Shown: piece after piece, positions 5,837-9,760 of the stretch
Position numbering within the stretch: position 1 is the first letter of the stretch
Layout: each line of letters opens with the position of its first letter
Assembly (NCBI RefSeq): GCF_938040765.1
Contig: NZ_CALIAA010000023.1
Location: 1-9,760, forward strand
DNA from: an uncultured Fretibacterium sp.
GTDB lineage: Bacteria > Synergistota > Synergistia > Synergistales > Aminobacteriaceae
Direction of reading: 5' to 3'
Length of the DNA: 9,760 nt
Position numbers and translations under genes: made by a program
The notes under the pieces: model-generated
Database searches by the model: none
What the model was told of the DNA's origin: nothing
The model's input: only the letters and a program-made list of their open reading frames with translations

Positions 5837-7177
5837 ATGATGCGGGACGTCGAGGCGCTCGGGCGCGAACCTATGGGGAAACTTCTTCTGCGTCTATCGA
5901 CGCCCTCCGTGGTGGGGATGCTGGTTCAATCCCTCTACAACGTCGTGGACGCTTTTTTCGTCGGGCGCAGCGTCGGGCCTCAGGGCATCGCGGCCGTCTT
6001 CTCCGCCTTTCCCGTCCAGATCGTGGTCATGGCCTTCGCCCTGCTGCTGGGCTCGGGCGGGGTGTCCCTGATATCCAGAAGCCTGGGCGCGCGCGACGTC
6101 GACCGTGCGGAACGCGCACTGGGGACGATCACGTCGGTCTCGCTGATCCTGGGGGCGATCATGGCATGGGCCATCGCCCTCTTTGCGGAACCCCTGGTGC
6201 GCGTTCTCGGCGCCTCGGAATCCATCGTCCGCGACTCCATCGTCTACGTCCGCATCGTGGGTCTCTCGATCCCGGCCTTCTCCTATTCCATCGTCAGCAA
6301 CAGCGCCGCGAGGGGCGAGGGCAACGCCCGGCTCGCCATGGTCACCATGCTGATATCGGGGCTGATGAACGTACTCCTGGACGCAGTCTTTATCTTCAAC
6401 CTCGGGATGGGCGTGGCGGGGGCGGCCTGGGCCACCGCCATCAGCCAGACGCTGGGGGCGGTCTGGCTCGCCTGGTATTACCTCTCCGGAAGAAGCGTGC
6501 TGAGGCTGAGGGCGGATTGTCTCCGGCCCCAACCCAGGCTCCTGGCCGAGATCGTCCGGGTGGGGACGTCCGCCTTCTTCAACCAGATCGGAATCGCCCT
6601 CACGATCGGGTTTCTGAACAACACCTTCGCGAGGTACGGAGGGGATGCGGGGATGGCGGCGTACGGCATCATCCAGCGCACCAACTCCCTGATCGTGATG
6701 CCGATCCTCGGGATGAACCAGGGGATGGTGCCCATCGTCGGCTACAACTGGGGGGCCGGAAACCTCAAGCGCGTGTGGCAGGCCCTCAAGCTGTCGGCCC
6801 TGACCGCCACGGCGATCTGCTGCCTAGGCTCCTGCGCCCTGCTCCTCTTCCCGGACCGGCTCTTCGCGATCTTCTCCGACGACCCGGAGCTGATCGCCCA
6901 GGGCGTCACGGGCGCCCGGTTCATTGCGTTCGGCATCGTGTTCGCCGGCTTCCAGATCCTTTTCTCCGGGTTCTACCAGGGGATCGGGCGGGGGATTCCC
7001 TCGCTTTGCTTCTCGGTGCTGCGTCAGTTTCTGTTGATCATCCCGCTGGTATGGAGCCTGTCGGGCCTCTTCGGGCTGAAGGGCGCATGGTGCGCCTTCC
7101 CCATCACCGATACGGTATCGTTCCTCCTGGCCTCCCTCTACTTTTGGGTCAACGGACGCCGCCTGCTTGGGCATTGA
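5837..7177 (+). CDS. MATE-family multidrug efflux transporter
   Basis: This inner-membrane antiporter would export cationic drugs or metabolites in exchange for Na+ or H+. The 446-aa length fits the family, with two six-helix MatE halves at about 15-215 and 235-440. Characteristic blocks are STPSVVGMLVQSLYNVVDAF (21-40) then FVGR, SRSLGARD (80-87), LDAVFIFNLGMGVAGAAWAT (181-200), GMNQGMVPIVGYNWGA (292-307) and SGFYQGIGRGIPS (377-389). The EPMGKLLLRLSTPS opening resembles the MepA-like branch common in Firmicutes and relatives. AAGGGG (5827-5832) lies 4 nt before the ATG at 5837 and 7 nt before a second ATG at 5840, so the true start may be the second. It follows the metal ATPase by 99 bp on the same strand and may be in the same unit, but MATE proteins are not metal pumps. 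The substrate cannot be read from sequence. Confidence 0.93.
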   Translation: MMRDVEALGREPMGKLLLRLSTPSVVGMLVQSLYNVVDAFFVGRSVGPQGIAAVFSAFPVQIVVMAFALLLGSGGVSLISRSLGARDVDRAERALGTITSVSLILGAIMAWAIALFAEPLVRVLGASESIVRDSIVYVRIVGLSIPAFSYSIVSNSAARGEGNARLAMVTMLISGLMNVLLDAVFIFNLGMGVAGAAWATAISQTLGAVWLAWYYLSGRSVLRLRADCLRPQPRLLAEIVRVGTSAFFNQIGIALTIGFLNNTFARYGGDAGMAAYGIIQRTNSLIVMPILGMNQGMVPIVGYNWGAGNLKRVWQALKLSALTATAICCLGSCALLLFPDRLFAIFSDDPELIAQGVTGARFIAFGIVFAGFQILFSGFYQGIGRGIPSLCFSVLRQFLLIIPLVWSLSGLFGLKGAWCAFPITDTVSFLLASLYFWVNGRRLLGH

Positions 7178-7202
7178 CGGGGGACCAACCCCGTCCCCCT
7201 TT
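7176..7202 (+). terminator. Probable terminator of the MATE gene
   Basis: GGGGGAC (7179-7185) pairs with GTCCCCC (7193-7199) around a 7-nt loop and is followed by TTT. A second, mutually exclusive hairpin pairs GACGGGG (7176-7182) with CCCCGTC (7189-7195). The T run is short, so termination may be incomplete. Confidence 0.5.
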
Positions 7203-7234
7203 CCTGTCGCCGTCATCCCATCCCCTTTTCCTGC

Positions 7235-7261
7235 TTGACAAAAAATGCATTTCGATATAAG
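7235..7261 (+). promoter_or_regulatory. Promoter of the DUF3793-flavodoxin operon
   Basis: A perfect TTGACA (7235-7240) precedes TATAAG (7256-7261) by 15 bp, shorter than the optimum of 17. This often marks a regulated promoter. The spacer holds the perfect palindrome AAATGCATTT (7243-7252). Transcription would start near 7268, just before the long palindrome at 7271-7294. Confidence 0.6.
7243..7252. promoter_or_regulatory. Palindrome AAATGCATTT inside the promoter spacer
   Basis: This perfect 10-bp palindrome lies between the -35 and -10 boxes, so a dimeric protein bound there would block RNA polymerase. A 10-bp AT-rich palindrome can also arise by chance. Confidence 0.35.
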
Positions 7262-7270
7262 TTTTCAATG

Positions 7271-7294
7271 TCAAACATAAAATTTTTTGTTTGA
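7271..7294. promoter_or_regulatory. Near-perfect 24-bp palindrome at the start of the transcript, probable operator
   Basis: The left half TCAAACATAAAA (7271-7282) and right half TTTTTTGTTTGA (7283-7294) match as inverted repeats at 11 of 12 positions, with no loop. The symmetry covers about +3 to +26 of the predicted transcript. It is too AT-rich for a terminator stem and has no free loop, so a protein-binding operator is the better reading. It does not resemble the classical Fur box (GATAATGATAATCATTATC). Confidence 0.6.
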
Positions 7295-7343
7295 GCCACA
7301 AGCGGGGCTTTACGGCAGTTTTTGCTGGCGGGAGGCTTTTACG

Positions 7344-7964
7344 ATGGATGCGGCGGCGATGAAAAAACCGATTATCCAAAGCTTGATGGAATCGATTCGG
7401 GAGACGGACACGGAGGAATATCTCAAGGCCCTCGTGTTCTGTTTTGGGGCGCCAACAATAAAAGGCCTCAAAGCGGCGACCCTGCTCAACCTCAGGCGCG
7501 ACGGGGAGGATGTCCGGGCCCTGTGGAGGGCACGGGGCGAGAGTTGGCTGCATCCCCTGGGCGTGGAGGCGGTGCTGCTCAACGGCCGGGCGGCCTCCGC
7601 TTCAGGCAGCGCGCTGGTCATGATCTATCGACGCAGGCTGCTGGAGCGGATTCTGGCCTCGAAGGCCGTGCGCGACATCCTTGCGGATCGGGGGTACGTC
7701 TTCCCCTTCGGTCTGGACGCCTGCCTGGAACACCTCCAGAAGCGCTTTCGCCTCGAGTTTCCCCACGAGATCGGCCTTTTTCTCGACTATCCTCCCGAGG
7801 ACGTCAGGGGATTCCTGGAGCACAGAGGGGCCAAAAGCCTGGCTGTGGGGTACTGGAAGGTTTACGGCAACGTTGAGAAGGCCCGCCGCGCCTTCAGGCG
7901 GTATCGGCGGGCGGAGTGCGACGCGGCCCGTTCCCTGTTGAACGGGAACGGCTTTCGTCTGTAG
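7344..7964 (+). CDS. DUF3793 family protein
   Basis: The 206-aa product matches the DUF3793 family from memory of its conserved blocks: GAPTIKGLKAATLLNL (35-50), a basic YRRRLLERIL (95-104), then FPHEIGLFLDYPPEDVRGFL (139-158) and GYWKVYG (169-175), followed by a basic helix with FRRYRRAE (184-191). It is predicted soluble, without signal peptide or membrane segment. The family has no established biochemical function known to me. It is common in anaerobic Firmicutes and often sits beside flavodoxin, as here. GGAGG (7331-7335) lies 8 nt before ATG 7344. A TTG at 7287 in the same frame would start inside the palindrome and is rejected. It is the first gene of an operon with its own promoter. 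The flavodoxin pairing and conserved charged blocks suggest a redox or metal role, which is inference only. Confidence 0.88.
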   Translation: MDAAAMKKPIIQSLMESIRETDTEEYLKALVFCFGAPTIKGLKAATLLNLRRDGEDVRALWRARGESWLHPLGVEAVLLNGRAASASGSALVMIYRRRLLERILASKAVRDILADRGYVFPFGLDACLEHLQKRFRLEFPHEIGLFLDYPPEDVRGFLEHRGAKSLAVGYWKVYGNVEKARRAFRRYRRAECDAARSLLNGNGFRL

Positions 7965-8042
7965 TCGGCCAAGGCGGCAAGGACTTCGAAGTGCTGGGGC
8001 CCTGCGGCCGAGGGAGCCGAAAAGAACGAGGAGGTCTGTGGA

Positions 8043-8471
8043 ATGTCGAAGATTATGGTGGTCTACTGGTCGGGCACGGGCAATACCGAGAAGATGGCGG
8101 AGGCGATTGCCAAGGGAGCCGAGGGAAAGGGCGCCGCGGTGGAGTGCAAGAACGTGGCGAACGTTGCCGTGGCCGATCTTGCGGGTTACGATGTCGTGGC
8201 CTTCGGGTCCCCCTCGATGGGCGTCGAGGTCATCGAGGAGGGAGAGATGGAGCCGTTCTTCGCCGAGGCGCTTCCGGGGCTGAAGGGGAAGAAGGTCGCC
8301 ATCTTCGGTTCCTACGGATGGGGCGACGGGGAGTGGCTGCGCACGTGGGCCGACCGCTGCCGCAGCGGCGGCGTAACGCTCATGGACGACGGCCTGGCGG
8401 TCAACGAGACGCCGGACGATGCGGCCATTGCGAACTGCACGGCCTGGGGGGAGAAGCTGGCGGCGTTCTGA
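8043..8471 (+). CDS. Short-chain flavodoxin of clostridial type
   Basis: This cytoplasmic FMN electron carrier substitutes for ferredoxin, typically under low iron. The 142-aa product begins MSKIMVVYWSGTGNTEKMAE, with the phosphate-binding loop SGTGNT at 10-15. It continues with GSPSMGVEV (55-63), EGEMEPFF (67-74) and FGSYGWGDGEW (88-98). The pattern follows Clostridium beijerinckii flavodoxin, including the Trp of GWGDG (W93) that stacks on the flavin. The Met-Gly-Asp turn whose backbone flips on flavin reduction is Met-Gly-Val here (59-61), so the Asp is lost and the redox potential may differ. AGGAGGT (8029-8035) lies 7 nt before ATG 8043, the strongest ribosome binding site in the window. 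It follows DUF3793 by 78 bp with no terminator, so the two are cotranscribed. High expression is likely. Confidence 0.95.
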   Translation: MSKIMVVYWSGTGNTEKMAEAIAKGAEGKGAAVECKNVANVAVADLAGYDVVAFGSPSMGVEVIEEGEMEPFFAEALPGLKGKKVAIFGSYGWGDGEWLRTWADRCRSGGVTLMDDGLAVNETPDDAAIANCTAWGEKLAAF

Positions 8472-8501
8472 TCCGTCCCCTATCCCGCCGGACTGGAATA
8501 C

Positions 8502-8535
8502 AAAAGGGACCGCCCTGCCGGGCGGCCCCTTTTTT
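8502..8535 (+). terminator. Strong Rho-independent terminator of the flavodoxin operon, possibly bidirectional
   Basis: GGG-A-CCGCCC (8506-8515), a TGCC loop, and GGGCGG-C-CCC (8520-8529) form a stem with one mismatch, followed by six T (8530-8535). AAAA (8502-8505) extends the pairing and gives a short T run on the minus strand. It may therefore also end the convergent cupin gene, whose stop is at 8587. Confidence 0.88.
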
Positions 8536-8586
8536 GCCGCCCCGCATCTCGGTCCCCTCGAGGTCAGGAGTTTTCCCAGCCGACCG

Positions 8587-8940
8587 TCACTCCGCGATCA
8601 CGGCCATAAGCGTCAGGGGCCCCTCCCGCGATACCTCGAGCCCATGCCGCTGTCCCCGCATCGTCAGGGAGACGTCGCCCGGCCCCACCTCGCGCCGGGA
8701 CCCATCGTCGTCCGTATAGATTCCCTTACCGGAGAGGACGATGTAGATCTCCTCGTCCGTTTCATGCGTGTGGAGCCCGATGCTCGACCCCGCTTCGAAG
8801 GTCATCCTGCTCACCATTTTGAAGCGGCTCTCCGCCGGGCCCTCGCCGCGCGCTATCGCGGAAAGACACTGAGCCTCCCCGACTCCCCCCTGGATCTCAC
8901 GCCTTATCGTCGATTTCTGTTCGGCCGTCTTGAACAGCAT
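8587..8940 (-). CDS. Small single-domain cupin protein
   Basis: The 117-aa product is a one-barrel cupin. Motif 1 reads GLHTHETDEEIYIVLSG (55-71), with metal-binding His57 and His59, a Glu at 63 or 64 and the closing Gly71. Motif 2 is PGDVSLTMRGQRHGL (87-101), with His99 as the fourth ligand candidate. The N-terminal REIQGGVGEAQ (14-24) resembles the opening of small anaerobe cupins with a GG-G pattern. Such proteins bind a divalent metal and may be sugar- or small-molecule-binding enzymes; the substrate cannot be read here. ATG 8940 is chosen because homologous-looking sequence starts there, with GGAGG at 8954-8958 and a nearer GGGAT at 8946-8950. The frame is open upstream to 9138 but crosses a terminator and is low-complexity. 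It converges on the flavodoxin operon and appears monocistronic. Confidence 0.88.
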   Translation of the reverse strand: MLFKTAEQKSTIRREIQGGVGEAQCLSAIARGEGPAESRFKMVSRMTFEAGSSIGLHTHETDEEIYIVLSGKGIYTDDDGSRREVGPGDVSLTMRGQRHGLEVSREGPLTLMAVIAE

Positions 8941-8968
8941 GGCACATCCCGCCCCTCCATGTTTTTGT

Positions 8969-9000
8969 GCCCCGCGTTTCTCAAAAAAGCAACGCCGGGC
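8969..9000 (-). repeat. Hairpin in the cupin gene leader
   Basis: GCCC and GCGTT (8969-8972, 8974-8978) pair with AACGC and GGGC (8991-8995, 8997-9000), with one mismatch and a 12-nt loop. It lies in the leader about 30 nt upstream of the start codon. It is too small and simple for a recognised riboswitch. Confidence 0.35.
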
Positions 9001-9022
9001 AAAGCCTCCCGCTCCACAAAAA

Positions 9023-9028
9023 ATTATA
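9023..9028 (-). promoter_or_regulatory. Possible -10 box of the cupin gene
   Basis: A consensus TATAAT is read on the minus strand, giving a leader of about 75 nt. No TTGACA-like box lies at 16-18 bp. The bases just upstream are GGGGAGGG, reminiscent of GGAGGGCGG before the nnrD -10. Confidence 0.45.
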
Positions 9029-9085
9029 CCCTCCCCGGATGGCTTCGGCCCTCGCCGGAGGATGAACGCCCCCGGCCCGAGGAAC

Positions 9086-9121
9086 AAAAAACACGGGCCT
9101 CGGAATTTTCCGGAGCCCGTG
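9086..9121 (-). terminator. Rho-independent terminator of the PH-domain gene
   Basis: Two 14-base arms, CACGGGCCTCGGAA (9092-9105) and TTCCGGAGCCCGTG (9108-9121), pair at 12 of 14 positions around a 2-base centre. On the minus strand they are followed by six T (complement of 9086-9091). It lies 42 bp after the stop at 9163 and separates this gene from the cupin gene. Confidence 0.88.
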
Positions 9122-9162
9122 CCGCATTGTTCCCCCATGACGTCGGGACGGCCAACCTGTCG

Positions 9163-9672
9163 CTACGCCCGGGCTTTGTCTCCGTTCGCCCCGTCCGTCT
9201 GCGGCTTGTCCTCAACACGCGCGCGCTCCTGAATCTGGTTGCGGATATCGTGAGGCGAAGGCATGTTGGCGACAAGAATCTCGTAGCCGTCGGTTCCGGA
9301 GGAGGCGACGGCGATATCCCCCACGTTCAGAATGCGCTGTATGATCCGCTGGGTCACCTGAACGGTCCGGATGCTGCGCATCCCGATCTCTATGGACTCC
9401 CGCTTCAGGATGCCCTTCTCGAAGGCGACCTCGTCGGGACGGACGATCAGCGTGGTCTCCATGCGCTTGAAGAACATATTGCCGAAGACGACGAGGACGA
9501 ACAGCACGAAAAACCCCCATAGAGCTTTCTGATAGGCGGCATCCATGGAGACATTGAGTGAGACGATGGCGACCAGCACGAGACATGCGACCATCGCCGC
9601 AATGTGCAGACAGAAGCTCCTCCATGCGGGCTTGTAAACGTACTCTTCCTTGTTTTGCGCTTCCTTGTTCAT
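9163..9672 (-). CDS. PH-domain (bPH2/YdbS-like) membrane protein
   Basis: The 169-aa product has a short polar N-terminus and two membrane segments at about 22-41 (LHIAAMVACLVLVAIVSLN) and 50-68 (ALWGFFVLFVLVVFGNMFF). A bacterial pleckstrin-homology-like domain follows from about 71 to 150, with TTLIVRPDEVAFEKGILKRE (73-92), IEIGMRSIRTVQVTQ (94-108) and LNVGDIAVASSG (115-126). The strand order and the G-I/L-basic turn fit the YdbS/bPH2 family. The C-terminal 20 residues are charged and disordered-looking. Members are cytoplasmic-facing membrane proteins of mostly unknown role, in some species linked to envelope stress or lipid binding. The ATG at 9672 overlaps the stop of an upstream frame as ATGA, with GGAAGG upstream, so it is probably the last gene of an operon ended by the terminator at 9086-9121. 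Confidence 0.88.
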   Translation of the reverse strand: MNKEAQNKEEYVYKPAWRSFCLHIAAMVACLVLVAIVSLNVSMDAAYQKALWGFFVLFVLVVFGNMFFKRMETTLIVRPDEVAFEKGILKRESIEIGMRSIRTVQVTQRIIQRILNVGDIAVASSGTDGYEILVANMPSPHDIRNQIQERARVEDKPQTDGANGDKARA

Positions 9673-9760
9673 CGTACCGGCCTTCCCTTCGGATTGTCTT
9701 GTTTTTTCAGGACCTGATTTCCCGCTTCCATCTCGGCTCGAACCTGCCTTGGCTCAAAAC
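9669..9760 (-). CDS. C-terminal end of an upstream gene, cut by the right window edge
   Basis: A minus-strand frame enters from the right edge and stays open for 29 codons before TGA at 9671-9669. It ends in a polar tail that includes RAEMEAGNQVLKKQDNPKGR (residues 8-27 of the fragment). The stop overlaps the start of the PH-domain gene as ATGA, the same junction used twice in the nnrD operon, which argues for a real gene. The fragment is hydrophilic and basic, and the product cannot be named. Confidence 0.5.
   Translation of the reverse strand, partial: FEPRQVRAEMEAGNQVLKKQDNPKGRPVR

Noticed and set aside
7269..7274. TTGACA on the minus strand inside the palindrome region as a divergent promoter
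   Set aside because: At 16-18 bp there is no acceptable -10 box, and the minus-strand sequence ahead is antisense to the MATE gene.
8941..9138. N-terminal extension of the cupin by 66 residues
   Set aside because: It would read through the PH-gene terminator and the candidate cupin promoter, and its sequence is Gly/Cys-rich without similarity to cupins.

Overview
The window reads as a GC-rich bacterial chromosome segment. Strong Shine-Dalgarno sequences precede most genes, and gene-start overlaps of the ATGA type are frequent. The flavodoxin closely resembles the short clostridial type and sits behind a DUF3793 gene. Together with the high GC this suggests an anaerobe, most plausibly Synergistota or a GC-rich Firmicute; that assignment is inference, since no rRNA or other marker is present.

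Layout from left to right. (1) Positions 1-714 are clearly poorer in GC than the rest. They hold the 5' part of a minus-strand multi-pass membrane protein gene that runs off the left edge, preceded by a near-consensus promoter bracketed by a 10-bp inverted repeat. (2) Positions 715-3023, minus strand, form a tight housekeeping operon read nnrD (NAD(P)HX repair dehydratase), a small two-helix membrane protein, tsaE, tsaB (tRNA t6A modification). Two of its junctions are ATGA overlaps. (3) Positions 3157-5737, plus strand, form a metal-export unit. Two 17-bp CsoR-type operators spaced 21 bp centre to centre overlap the promoter of csoR, which is followed by a P1B heavy-metal ATPase with a His/Cys-rich N-terminal tail. 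(4) Positions 5837-7177 encode a MATE-family efflux pump. (5) Positions 7235-8535, plus strand, form an operon of a DUF3793 protein and a flavodoxin, with its own promoter, two operator-like palindromes and a terminator. (6) Positions 8587-9760, minus strand, hold a small cupin gene, a terminator, a PH-domain membrane protein and the last 29 codons of an upstream gene.

How the parts relate. The nnrD-tsaE-tsaB group is ordinary metabolite repair and translation upkeep. The csoR-ATPase pair should sense and export a metal, but the regulator carries a copper fingerprint while the pump carries a zinc/cadmium/lead-type signature. The DUF3793-flavodoxin pair is a recurrent but functionally uncharacterised couple, and here its control region is unusually rich in symmetry. 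I see no phage genes, insertion sequences, CRISPR arrays or RNA genes.
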